In this document: piece after piece, positions 11,901 to 22,159 of the stretch
How positions within the stretch are numbered: position 1 is the first letter of the stretch
Layout: the number at the start of each line of letters is the position of its first letter
Assembly: GCF_964355755.1 (NCBI RefSeq)
Contig: NC_092679.1
Span: 7,130,001-7,194,000 of the forward strand
Length of the DNA: 64,000 nt
Origin: Antedon mediterranea
Lineage: Eukaryota; Echinodermata; Crinoidea; Comatulida; Antedonidae
Direction of reading: 5' to 3'
Notes under the pieces: model-generated
The model's database searches: none
What the model saw: the letters and a program-made list of their open reading frames with translations, nothing else
What the model was told of the DNA's origin: nothing
Made by a program: the position numbers and the translations under genes

Positions 11901-14198
11901 GTCCTTCCTTTCTAAACATTTTATTATCCTTGTTGCTTTCCTTGATGTTTTCTCTATTCATTGATCTTTTCATAGATTACTGATAGCCATTGATTCACAA
12001 TACAATTTAAAAAAACCATTATCATTCATTTGCTTGAATTATTGAATGTTGACTATGATACCATAACAATCATCAAAAGCTTACTTGATTAAATGTAGAA
12101 CACTTCCTGGTTATCGGTCCTGTTTTGGGTAGCTATTCTGTGTAGCTCAATCATACGCCGTTGTCATGATAATAAAATAGATGGAGGGCCGAGGTCAGAA
12201 GAGGAAAAACCAATTTTACAGCCTATTTAAATAGAAGGTGGTTCATACACTTAGTTTTAGTTCTAATTCCTAATTTTTGGTTGCATGGTCCCATTTTGTT
12301 TATTATCCAACACAAATAGATTGCATAGAATAGAAACCTAAGACACTAATAATACAATACTATATGTTGGTTATTGTATCATTGATTGAATATAGTTATT
12401 CATGTCATTTTTGTTGATCTACTTTTAAAATGAAATAAGTTTTTAACAGGAAAGATTGCAATTTACATTCTTCTCTGTTTTTTTATCATGAATCATGGGA
12501 AATAAGCAATAATGGGACCCTGCTGAAGGCAAAACTCTGTCTACACTATTAAACTAGTTTGACAAAAAAAGTGTGATGTACTCAAATATGGTGGTGATAT
12601 GCCCAAATATTGTAGTGATATAACATGTCCATATATGGGCACATCACTTTTTTTTGTCACAAAATGTTTGATAGTGTAGACAGGGCTCAATGCATGCACT
12701 AACATGCATTCTGTCTGAATGTGCAATAGCAATCTGCGTACAAAATCTTGTCATGTTCATCTCGATTTTCTTTCATCCAATCTACAATATCAGTAATGTA
12801 CTGGATTTTAGATGGGTATTTTTTTGTGTGAAAGAGAACTACTAATTAAATTCACATCCATCCAAACATTGAGTAGGATTACTAATATTTAAAAAAAAAT
12901 TCTAATAGAATATTGCAGAAAGCATAATACACTGTGTCATGTGCCGATAATTGAATGCATGTCCAAATAGCATGATAATACTTCAGCATCTTGTATAAGA
13001 GCACTCTAAAAGCATGCCAGTATGCTAATAGATAAGGCTGTATTGCAACTCAACTCAATTATCTACTACAGTAGATTCTCAGTAAGAACTGCAATGAGGA
13101 AACTGAAAATTAAATTGAAAAGTAAATTGAAAAGTAAATTGAAAATAGAATGACATGTAAAGTTCAGGTCATTGGATTTAATCTACTTTTAACTGTAATA
13201 AATTATGTTTCTTCATACACTTTTACATTATCTTCTTATGTATTTATTATTATTGATGATTATTTTATGATTTATTATGATGATAATATTAACTTTAAGG
13301 TATTTTTGCTTCATCACACACTGTTATGGTTACTTACAGACAGAGTATGAGACCTATCATTTTGTGTTATCCAATGTATATACAGTGAAAACCCCCAATT
13401 GGGACATAACTATAGTGGACACCTATTAATAAAACATCACTAGTATTCAGGGGAAACCCCTGTTAAGAGGACATGACTATTTAGGGGACACCCCTATTAA
13501 AGGGACATCACTAGTATTCAGGGGACACCCCTATTAAGAGGACATCACTATTTAGGGGACACGCCTATTAATGGAACATCACTAGTATTCAGGGGACACG
13601 CCTATTAAGAGGACATGACTATTTAGGGGACACCCCTATTAAGGGGACATCACTATCCAGAGGACACCCTATTAAAGGGACATCACTATTTAGAGGACAC
13701 GCCTATTAATGGAACATCACTAGTATTCAGGGGACACCTATTAAAGGGACATCACTAATATTCAGGGGACACCCCTATTAAGAGGACATCACTATTCAGA
13801 GGACACCCTATTAATGGGACATCACTATTCAGGGGACACCTCTATTAAGGGGACATCACTTTTCAGGGGACACCCCTATTAAGGGGACATCGAATATTAA
13901 GTGGACATCACTATTCCGGGGACAACCCTATTAATAGGAAATTTGTTGGGGTCCTGGGGGGTTCTGCTTAGCCTGTAATTGAAAAAACATTACCAAACCA
14001 ACCCCTTACACAATTTTCTGACCGATTGTGTGTAGCATTTTAAAAATTATGTTTTATTTGCAGGGTGCATCGTGGGCGTCCTTTTTATTTTGGTTAGCAA
14101 TAGCAATCTTAACAATTGTTCGACGTATTAGAGATACATCTTCTACAACGTTGGATCCGAACTCTGATAAAGCGCCAATTACGGATGTTGTCATCTAG
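2930..14198 (+). CDS. TMEM179-family four-pass membrane protein (copy 1), 5 exons
   Basis: Joined exons: 2930-3022, 9101-9288, 9746-9877, 10025-10136, 14064-14198 (660 nt, 219 aa), all with GT..AG borders and intron phases 0, 2, 2, 0. Exon 1 is an N-terminal membrane segment (residues 5-28). Exon 2 begins NSFGGNCILYAE, like the N-G-H-D-F-R-G-R-C-L-L-F start of the loop in TMEM179, and carries two N-glycosylation sequons (N48, N59), Cys38/Cys63 and a second membrane segment. Exon 3 has the third segment with VVSVGF and FC. Exon 5 has GASWASFFWLAIAILTIV, matching the LWASWLAWLA fourth segment. TMEM179/179B are poorly understood four-pass proteins, with TMEM179 neuronal in vertebrates. Human TMEM179B is about the same length. 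Whether this copy corresponds to TMEM179 or 179B is not resolved. It ends in ITDVVI. Introns 1 and 4 are full of repeats. Confidence 0.87.
3826..4484. other. Inner left spacer of the foldback element
   Basis: Between the left arm and the satellite. At 3940-4003 there is a plus-strand sequence resembling a LINE 3' end (TCTGAAATAAAAG followed by a TTGAATTGAATTG tail). A minus-strand open stretch (about 3956-4279; internal stretch NENEQELSEFLTNE) resembles nothing I recognise; it could be a remnant of element coding sequence or chance. Confidence 0.4.
4485..7065. repeat. 30-bp tandem satellite, about 86 units
   Basis: A near-continuous tandem array of the unit AGACCATCCACAGACAAAGA followed by AGGGGGTGTA (30 bp), with GTGTA/GTATA variants and 29- or 31-bp units from single indels. 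Because 30 is a multiple of three, frames stay open for hundreds of bases; on the minus strand they read as decapeptide repeats such as LSVDGLTPPS or VCGWSYTPFF. These are by-products of the repeat, not genes. Blocks of units are themselves duplicated, see findings. Confidence 0.95.
7066..7463. other. Inner right spacer of the foldback element
   Basis: AT-rich unique-looking sequence between the satellite and the right inverted arm; no ORF, RNA or known repeat recognised. Confidence 0.4.
8016..9100. other. Remainder of TMEM179-like intron 1
   Basis: AT-rich intronic sequence with no recognised gene. Ends with a good pyrimidine tract and TTTGCAG acceptor at 9094-9100. Confidence 0.4.
9310..9436. 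mobile_element. Small palindromic MITE, copy 1
   Basis: Starts AAGCTCTGTCTACACTGTCA and contains CACTACCATATTTGGGCACA followed by TCACACTTTTTTTGTCAAA. The same terminal and inner motifs occur at 12530-12690 and 25134-25313. The right terminus of this copy is degenerate. Lies in intron 2 of the TMEM179-like gene. Confidence 0.7.
9540..9612 (+). mobile_element. Probable non-LTR retroelement 3' end with hairpin
   Basis: Holds CTGGGTCCGCTGGGAGAACA, then GTCTTCGACTGAAGAGGCT and ACCCAGTATAAGGAATAAAT. CTGGGT pairs with ACCCAG and CTTCG.ACTGAAG forms an inner stem, so the RNA would fold into a hairpin just before an A-rich tail. This looks like the conserved 3' terminus of a retroposed element reduced to its last about 70 bp. 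No coding part remains. Confidence 0.45.
10570..11945 (-). mobile_element. Non-LTR retrotransposon 3' fragment, split by a MITE
   Basis: On the minus strand, 11945-11620 encodes the end of a LINE polymerase (RKATRIIKCLERKDTSYFHR, LSIDDLFKLHRL, LKGYCSHSFNEY, TSERCPGRLLR, PRLWEQIP). At 11620 the frame breaks at TTAA. It resumes at the TTAA at 10765-10768, and skipping the 851 bp in between keeps the frame open to a stop shortly after a KHY motif, the usual C-terminal end of such ORFs. A 3' UTR and an AATAATAAT-type tail (about 10589-10604, minus sense) follow. The element is thus an old 5'-truncated LINE later hit by a DNA transposon. Confidence 0.75.
10769..11619. mobile_element. piggyBac-like MITE in TTAA target
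   Basis: Bounded by TTAA at 10765-10768 and 11620-11623. The ends are inverted: CTCTTTCACTGCG on the left, and on the right the reverse of AACCCTTTCACTGCGGAGC. TTAA target duplication with CCYTTNNACTGC-type ends is the mark of piggyBac transposons. No transposase ORF is present in 851 bp, so it is non-autonomous. The left end carries two copies of a TACCCGGTA..TACCGGGTA palindrome. Inside are two CGCCCTCTATAG blocks and a TGACGTCACACGACGTCA block at about 11413-11430. Confidence 0.8.
12530..12692. mobile_element. Small palindromic MITE, copy 2 (best preserved)
   Basis: Left end AAAACTCTGTCTACACTATT, right end GATAGTGTAGACAGGGCT, which is its inverse. Inside, GTGTGATGTACTCAAATATG is mirrored by CATATATGGGCACATCAC. 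About 160 bp, no coding capacity. Lies in intron 4 of the TMEM179-like gene. Confidence 0.75.
13395..13945. repeat. 34-bp tandem satellite, about 16 units
   Basis: Repeats of AGGGGACACCCCTATTAAGG followed by GGACATCACTATTC, 34 bp, with a 37-bp variant carrying ACTAGTATTC. Each unit is itself a diverged pair of GGGGACA half-units. It lies in intron 4 of the TMEM179-like gene, ending about 120 bp before the last exon. Confidence 0.9.
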
Positions 14199-15645
14199 AC
14201 ACAAGTGATTCTACAGTTATTACATACCAATCAAAAACTAAAGCTAAGGTTATGTCAGAGCTATTTATATAAAACTAGAGAGTCAACTCTCAACACAGGT
14301 TTTCTAAGCAAACATTTTAATATGCCTCTGTTAGCCAACTAAGCTTATCTTTAGTTTTTTTATTATATTTCCAAAATCAATGTGCAAAAATGTTCCTCTT
14401 TCAAGTATATTTTTTAAAGCACTTTTGTTATTGATTTAGAATAGTACATTTTAAACCAATGGCTGACGTTGTCTTATGAATGCATAACCAATGGCTGAAG
14501 TTGTCTCTTGTAAAATATCTTTCTCTTATCATTTGTGATGTCATCAATTTGTGTGTAAAACATACTATTTTCCTATAAAGACAATGACATCATCAATTCT
14601 TGTGTAAATATACCCAGTCTAATTAACAATTGAAGATTATCACAATTATATATTTTACAATTTTATATTAAAAGTTATAATATTAATAAATTTTAGTTAT
14701 ATTTACTTAAAAAGTATAAAAAGTGCTAATGATGTTGATTGTAAATTTATTTTTAAAACAATCACTGACAGCAGGAAATATTAAACACAATATTCTTGTA
14801 AATATTATGTCATAATTATGCAATAATATTATAATTTGCAGATTTAGCTTTTGAGATTAGAACGATCATTATGTATTTGTAGAGTAGTTCATAGAAGTAT
14901 ACTGTAGGTGATAGTTGTTATTTGTCATGCCAATTACCTTCCAAATCATTTGTTGCATTGTACATGTATATGCAGGGAATAGTTTCATTTTAAAGTTTTG
15001 AAGATTTTAAAGATTTTTTGCTACAATTCTGTAAATGTGTAGCGTTTGTTTTGTATAGCTATGCTACACTGGCAAAATTATCTCTGATGCATTTTAAAGC
15101 TCTGTAAATTTTTCGATGGCTTAGTTTAAAGAATTATTTTAAATATACATTTCATTACACATGGATAACATTATAGACCTTTCATTTTGCAATTAAATCT
15201 GGGACGTAGAATGTAGACAAATTTGATCCAAAATTTGTAAAACTCAAGTCAACTTTGTTGTATTCCATACTTTATTTGAACAAAGTTAATTGATTAGTTT
15301 ATGCCCGAGTTGACTTGAGAGATGTTTAGGCCTGCTGATTAGACCAGCTTATAATGTTGATAATAGTGCACACAATAATGGATTCCTAAGAGGAGCGAGT
15401 GCCTAATGAACTATGTGTTTCATAGTCACTTGTGCTAATGAATAGGATAACAGTTTATTGTGAAAAGTTCTAGTTTTTTGTAAATGCCAAAAATGTTTTA
15501 TGCTTTTCTATATTTGTAAAATGATTTTAATTTTTTTTTTGTAATTATGTATATTTTTAAAAATATGTTTGTATTATTTAGAACCCATTTTATAGGTTAG
15601 TTGTACTAGTAGTGTTTGTTTCATGGGAAGTGTCTACTTAAAAGA
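14199..15645. other. 3' UTR and downstream of first TMEM179-like gene
   Basis: No further coding sequence. AT-rich; AATAAA-like sites such as near 14686 could end the transcript, but none is clearly better than the others. Two diverged repeats of AACCAATGGCTGACGTTGTC-like sequence occur at about 14455 and 14488. Confidence 0.4.
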
Positions 15646-15828
15646 GGCCAATTTACATAGACAGAATGGTAACAATAAGCGGAAAACCGCATGCTTGTCC
15701 CACATAGAATCTGTATCTATCCTGAGCTGGTTTCTGTTTAACCACCTGTCCACTCCGCATTTTGTGTAAATGGTCATAGATTCTATATTTTCCTTTTACC
15801 ATTACCGCTTGTCAGTGTAAATTGGCCC
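15646..15828. mobile_element. MITE with about 35-bp inverted ends
   Basis: Left GGCCAATTTACATAGACAG then GGTAACAATAAGCGG; right end, read reversed, GGGCCAATTTACACTGACA then AAGCGGTAATGGTAA. A second inner inverted pair uses CATAGAATCT and AGATTCTATA. 183 bp, non-coding. Confidence 0.7.
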
Positions 15829-17063
15829 TAATAATAGGTGATATAAGTGTCCCTAAAGAGGGTTCTACTCTACTTAAAGAATATACTACTTACATTTCAG
15901 TTACCTACTGTCTTATTATATACTACCTTGAAACATGAATCAAAAAATCTGAATAATTTACTTTTACATTTTAACAATGCTAAGCTCAAAACTCCTTCAA
16001 GATTATCTCAATTTTCTGGCAGCAGAAAGAAATGTATTCTAATGTTAATTCAATCTTTTTTAGTAGGAAAACATTTTCTTTATAAAATTATGTTCATTTT
16101 ATATCTTTTTTCAAATTTTTTTATACAAAGATTTTTTTTCCACAAATCAAAGAAAACGTGGAATGCGTATTTTAAAAATATCGTTTTTATTGTGTACCCA
16201 GTTTGAGCTGAGCTCATGGAGATTTTTTAAACAGCTGCTGATATGGCAAATTATAATGATTCTTATCAAGAAAATGTATGAGGGAATACAGTATATATAT
16301 GTTTTGCATTTATTGTGCAAATATAGGCTCTTTTTTTTTTATTAAATAATCAAAAATGAGACTTGAGGATTAAATACAATTTTTGTGTACAAATTCTGTG
16401 GAATTATTATTTGCTATTTGTTGGGAGAACCTTTTAAAGGTTTGCAGAAGCCTTGATAATTGTAACTCACTGTATTACAATGTTACAATGGTTGGTGATT
16501 CATATTCAATTGAGATTTTAACTAATAGTTTTTGTTCTGTATCGTATTTAGAGTATTTTAAGCAATGAGTTAATAGTACTCAACAAACAAGATAACAAAT
16601 GTAATTAACATCTACTATTCGAATGAAAACAGTACTTAGCAGATTGTCTGTTGAGCAGAAGAGGATTTCATAATCAAAAACAAAGATATAATTTTACAGT
16701 GATACTTTAAACAACACACTCGTAATCAACGATTTAAATTTATTTATCAAAATTAATATATACACATAAAATAAAAATGATATTTTATACATTTTGCAAG
16801 TACAGATGCAGGCTGGAACCCATTTATATGAGGCTCATAATCTTGGTTACCAGCTGTACCAACTATGATTGATTGCCAGAATCCTTTAATTTCATCTTTT
16901 TCTTATCATTTCAATATCTGAATAGGTGAAACAATGAAATACTGTATCCTCCAATGAGCATTCAAATTAACCATGTTATCACACACATTGGGTGTTGCAA
17001 TGAGAGTAACTTGTTGGTTCTGTCTATCAAAACGTAAACCTTACATTGTTTGCGTTAAACCTT
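15829..17063. other. Intergenic between first TMEM179-like gene and CRIPT
   Basis: Several short open frames (for example 15847-16206) are low-complexity AT-rich chance ORFs. TTTATT at 16739-16744 is an AATAAA on the minus strand and could end CRIPT, giving a 3' UTR of about 320 nt. Confidence 0.4.
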
Positions 17064-18462
17064 TCACACCGATGTCTGTTTATAGTTCTTGGTATCCAAA
17101 ATCTTTTTACCACACATTGCACAAATACCTGAAAAGAAGGAAACAAAATTGTTAAAAAGAATCCATCAGAGAGAATCCTATAGAAGAAACAGTCAACTCG
17201 CTCAATACCGGAAAGTCTGGTATGTGGAAAGTGTTTTTAATGGTAAAAATTAATTTGGGACCTTTTGGAACTTGAGAAAAGTCCAGTTTGGGAGATTTTA
17301 TCAATTGTATTGTGTACACTGGACCTATGGTTTATTGTCCTTATTCGAGAAGATTTGTTCCACCAACCATAGAGGCTCAAACACTTGCTGGTACAGTATT
17401 ATGGCTATTTATTACAGTTCCACTGTCTTAACCACTCAGCCATTTGTTAAATTAGCAGAAACAGAAGTAGATTGTGATTGGCCACGACTGATTTGTATAG
17501 TTTTTACCTTTTTTATAAGCACATCCTTGGCAGTAGTGAGAACCCACTTGATGGACCGACTGTTTGCATATGCGGCATTTAACGAATGATTTATTGTATG
17601 GAGAATATCTGAAAAAGAACAGTTAAAATGCATAAACACAGTTTTTTTACTACAAATATGTATCTATCGTTTGTTAATATAAAAATAATATCTTACTTTG
17701 ATTTTGAAGCTGTTAAAAGTTTATTCTCTCCAAGCTTCCTGCCACAACTAGCTGAAATATTAGAACCAAAATACCAATTTTAAAATCAACTACAGTATAT
17801 TATTAGCTTTTAATATGTATAATTTAATTAATAATAATTTTTACTTATTATTAAAAGACTGTATTTCTTACTCATCTTTCCGCCACCACTACTACTACTA
17901 GCACCCTTTGCCTTCCACGGATCTGGAGTAGCTATTCTGCCAAGTTTCTTCTGACCTATAATAGTATTATAATATCAAGAGTAATTAATAAACATCAATA
18001 AACATTATTCAATAATATTTAATAATAATCATATTAATTATGCATGGAATTGTATGAAAAATGTTAACAAATATTACCACTCTAGTAACTACTACTGACT
18101 ACTACAACTACAGGCAGTACTTATTATTAAGTTAGTACAGTGTAGTAGGTAGTCTCTTTAAGCTCTAGTCTACTCTACTTAAGCTTGTCTTGCTTAGTAG
18201 ATGTATGAGCTAGCTAGGCCTAGCTTTGCTTGTGCAAAGAGGCAACAGCATCGTTGATAAGGCTCGCCCTCTAGATCTGCTACACGGTAGTAAACCTCTT
18301 CTGGGTAGGCTAGCTAGAAGCTACATTTACGTTTAACTTAAGGTGGCTGTTAATCTAGGCATAGCTAGGCAGATGGTTCACTACTACATTAAATAGATAC
18401 ATTTTGTCCCCGCCCATCGGTATTTTTTAAAGATTTTTAAACTTACATTTTTCACAAACCAT
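17064..18462 (-). CDS. CRIPT: CRIPT, cysteine-rich PDZ-binding protein, 5 exons
   Basis: Exons on the minus strand: 18462-18447, 17955-17872, 17751-17697, 17608-17508, 17128-17064 (321 nt, 106 aa; human is 101). The start is unambiguous: MVCEKC, with Cys6 split across the first intron. Next come KKLGRIATPDPWK, a Gly/Ser linker (about five residues longer than in human), GRKLGENKLL, then the zinc-binding part CRICKQSVHQ, HYCQGCAYKKGICAMCGKK, and the C-terminus KNYKQTSV. The final T-S-V is the class I PDZ ligand that binds PSD-95 in vertebrates. CRIPT is also a component of the activated human minor (U12) spliceosome. All CxxC pairs are intact, so the gene should be functional. It is divergently arranged with the SR-protein gene, start codons 749 bp apart. 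Confidence 0.95.
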
Positions 18463-19203
18463 GATAAAGTGTTGACAATTTTTAAATTATTTTTCCAGAA
18501 ACGATGTTTACGTTTTGTATTACAGTTCAGTGAACACATATTGACATGAAAATACTATTGTTTTATTCTATAAGAAAATAGAATAAAATATAAAAAAATC
18601 GAACATTTATACAATTACATAAATAACAAATTTTAAATATTATTATTTTGATATTTATTTTCAATAATAAGATTTTATTTAAATTGTAAGTAATCTTAAT
18701 CTTGGAAAAAATGTACACAAGTAATGATGCCCAATTTTGTCACGTGATGAATAATTCGCGTTCTTTCTTTATTCTGTGAAAAAGCACGCCCAGGGTTGTA
18801 ACAGTAGGTGCTATTTTGATTCTAAATTTCGCTTTTGTAATAGTCTGGATACATGTAGATTATAGTACATCTTAAATATGATCCTTTTAAGATAACAAAT
18901 ACGATATATTATTTTAAAATAAATAACACTGGGATGAATTTTCATGTGTTATTCTAACTACTCGACTCGCGGACTTATTCAATTGTTGTAGGCTCGGTCT
19001 AGCCCCACCCAGGAGGACACAGAGTTACAGTAGATATAGGCTAGCTCGTACTAGTGTAGGAGATTAGACAGCAAGGTGAGAGTGGTCCCGTCCATATAAT
19101 GAAACACAATACAGTATTACTCTACTTCGTATCCATTCCAGTGATTCTTTAATTAGATATCATTGTCATTGATATTTTCATGATTAATTATTCTCTTTTT
19201 TAG
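18463..19203. promoter_or_regulatory. Shared CRIPT/SRSF bidirectional promoter region
   Basis: Head-to-head genes with only about 0.6 kb between the CRIPT start codon and the first donor of the SR gene. A non-coding SR first exon ends at 19075 (AGCAAG then GTGAGA) and the next exon starts at 19204 after a TTCTCTTTTTTAG acceptor. No TATA box at a clear position. The start of the non-coding exon is not visible, probably near 18.95-19.03 kb. Confidence 0.6.
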
Positions 19204-19211
19204 ATAAAACG

Positions 19212-22159
19212 ATGCCTTCAGAAGCCAGACTGTACATCGGGGACCTAAACCCTAGCGCCACAAAATCTGACGTAGAGCGTGAATTTGGCAAATATGGACA
19301 CTTGCGAGACATTTGGCTTGCACGCAATCCTCCAGGTTTTGCATTCATAGAGTTTGAGGACTCGAGAGATGCTGATGAAGCGTTGCGAAATTTAGACGGC
19401 AATTTAGTTCTCGGAACGCGTATTAAAGTAGAGCGGTCAAGAGGACGCAGTCGAGGTGGACGAGGCGGCGGAGGAAGGGGAGGACGCGGTGGGTTTGGAG
19501 GACGTGGAAGAGACCGGGATGGTCGTGGCGGAGGAAGAGGAAGGCCATCCTATGGTGGTGACTATGGTGGAGGAAATTATCGCCGCAATTACGATGAAGG
19601 TGGAGGCAGATCTCGCTATGGAGATTCATATTCGAACTTTGATTCGCGAGGACCACCAAGTTATCGCAGTCGATCGCCGCCGAGACGAAGGTATTATAAG
19701 CTAGATATAAGCTGTTGGTCTCTATGGCCTGTTTGAAGAAAGCGGGTCAGTTGTAGCGAAGTGTCAATAATGATAAATTGCTATTCAATGAAAGTGTTAA
19801 CAAGAGCGTTAACGTAAAGTGCATTGGTATAGCGAGTAATATTGTAACCCACTTTCATAGCCCCTCCCCAAATTCTCTAATCTAAGATTTTTATTTCAGT
19901 TCAACATCAAAGCAGGTACAGCAATCGCATCGCAGACAAAATAAATACCTTTATGTTTACAGCACGTCAATTCATCGTATTCGTTAAAACTACAGAAACT
20001 CATCGTTTGTCTTAGTGCACATTTTTTTTGTGTAAACTATTTTTTTTGGCCTAATAAAAATGTGTGGGTTGTATATTGATTAAATTCGCTTGCTGCCAAT
20101 GTAGATTGTGAGGAATTTGGTGTAGTAGCGTAATAATTCGCTAGTAAGTACCTGTGTTGCATATTGGAAAACGCAGCGAAGTCTAATTTGTTTTTGTTGA
20201 TTTAACATCGCCCTTCTATTTCAGCGAAAGAAGAAGTGAAGTATGTAGCTCGTGTAACGTAGTTCAATATCATGATTTTATAGCACACATTGTTGCAACA
20301 ACATATTTTAATATTTGAGAGCTGAAAATTAAATTCAATTAATTAAATTGTGTGTAATTGTAAGTCAGAGTGGTTTGCAAGAAGGTTATTAAACTTTCAG
20401 TCAATTTAATATTGGACAAAAACAGTAGTCAAAATGTAAAACGCAAGTGTACACATGCGCAACGCAATTAGATCTAATTACGCTCGGCCCAGCAATTGTA
20501 GCATTATTCAGATCTGGACTTATTAAAAGGTTATCAGAGCCGCTAATACCACCAGCAGCAAAAAGCACATTTTCTTCAAACAGTAGCGATCTAGTGCATT
20601 ACAAATTAAATATTTTAATCTTCGATGTTGAATGTTCATAGTAAGCAAATTGTAAAAATATCCTGTAATAATATTGGAATCATAATGCACTGTATTCTAC
20701 TACATTACGCAATATTCTCTACTGCTAATACACTACGCAATATTCTTACTGTTAATGCATTACGCAATATCTCTACCGCTAATACATTACGCAATATTCT
20801 CTAGCGTCAATACATTACGCAATATTCTCTAGCGTCAATACATTACGCAATACACTCTACCGTTAATACATTATGAAATACACTCTACCGTTAATACATT
20901 ACGCAATACACTCTATCGCAAAAACCATACTCTACAGTTAACAAAACGCAGTACCGTAATAGCTAGTGTAACGCTACAAATTCCTACTGTAAAAACCCAA
21001 AATTTTCCAAATTCCATGATGTTGACACATTTTTTCAACCTCGCATGTGGCATGCATATAAATGAGCAGAATCATTATGCAGAAGCAACTTAATTAATTC
21101 AGAGTTTAAATGACACCTGTAGTAAAGCACATCATTTATGCAATTCATATTTTCTCGCATCACAAATTATCATGCTACCTCAATTTGGAAGCAAAAATGT
21201 CAATGCGTGGTATGTAGTCTTTAATCGCATGAGATCAGAATTCTACACGCACTTAAGTACATGTCACATTGGAAGTTAAGTCTAAGTCATAAGATCGTAT
21301 CGCTAGGTTAGACTTCACTCAAATTGAGTAGCGAACAGCTTAAACAGGCAGTCTGTTAACGTGTGGCAACAATGGGTAAATGTTTATTTTCTTGTAGGAC
21401 AAGTTAACCCATTACTTTTCATTTCAGGTAGTTAAAGACTTCATCACTAGTAAATTGATTAAAACATCAATTTGAATTTACAGTACTATTACTTGAGACC
21501 ATTACACATTAAGTTGATTTTAATGGCACCAAACATAATAAGCTTCATTTATGACACTAACTAATGCTTTCATTTCTTATTGGTCATTTTTTTACAACAT
21601 ATTGAATTTCAAAACAGAGTGTACGTTTCTCCTTAGATTATCATTATTGTTTCCTTATTAAAAGGCTATCCCTCGGTTTAACATTGCTTTCCTATGGTGG
21701 CCCAGTTGAAAATTCATCTTTAATAAGCCCTTCAAAATCTGATAACCTGATGCATTTGATTGGTGGTTAAAAAACACTTCCTGTATTGCTATCATCACAA
21801 TGATCACAATGATATTAAACCAAAAAATGTCATTTTTGAATGCAATTTTTTATAGATCGCCACCACCTCCACCAAGAGGTAGAGACTATTATCCCAGAGA
21901 ATACCAACGAGAATACACTCGTGACTACGCCGCACCACAAGTATCGTAAGTATAAATATGCAGATGTGTAGTTTGCTCTCGAGACGTTTAATGTTTTTTC
22001 AAAAAAACTTTATTTTTAATACATAATTTATTTTTTCGTTTTAGTTCTTCACGTTACGATAGAGCAGCACCGTCCACATACGAACGAGGCTATGATCGCA
22101 GCTATGAACGAACTGCTTATGAAAGACCGGCTTACGATAGACCGCCAGTGCGGCGTTGA
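19212..22159 (+). CDS. SRSF3/7-like RNA-binding protein, 3 coding exons
   Basis: Joined exons 19212-19690, 21856-21945, 22045-22159 (684 nt, 227 aa). One RRM, residues 5-76: RNP2 LYIGDL (7-12), RNP1 GFAFIEFE (42-49), and the WLARNPPGFAF wording characteristic of SRSF3/SRSF7. There is no CCHC zinc knuckle as in SRSF7. The linker (about 75-115) is an RGG-rich box (GGRGGGGRGGRGG), followed by a short SR part (YRSRSPPRRR, RSPPPPPRGR) and an Arg/Tyr-rich tail with YERGYDRSYER-type repeats ending PPVRR. Such proteins bind pre-mRNA exonic enhancers in the nucleus. Start ATG lies 8 nt into the second exon. Reading through the first coding donor would give a 174-aa form ending at 19736. AATAAA at 22638-22643 probably ends the mRNA. 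The assignment to the SRSF3/7 family is firm, to one orthologue less so. Confidence 0.9.
19691..21855 (+). other. Long intron of the SRSF-like gene with possible regulatory exons
   Basis: Contains two micro-exon-like units, each 16 nt with pyrimidine tract plus AG before and GT after (19900-19915; 20225-20240), and an AATAAA at 20053-20058 followed by a GT-rich run (TGTGTGGGTTGTATATTG). Also holds the 28-bp minisatellite at about 20690-20935. The rest is AT-rich and unassigned. Confidence 0.45.
20690..20935. repeat. 28-bp minisatellite
   Basis: About eight diverged units of the type AATACATTACGCAATATTCT plus CTACCGTT. Some units have TACACTCTACCG in place of TATTCTCTAGCG. Intronic, non-coding. 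Confidence 0.85.

Noticed and set aside
15847-16206. Plus-strand ORF of 119 codons
   Set aside because: Low-complexity Leu/Phe/Lys/Asn composition typical of AT-rich non-coding DNA; no family resemblance.
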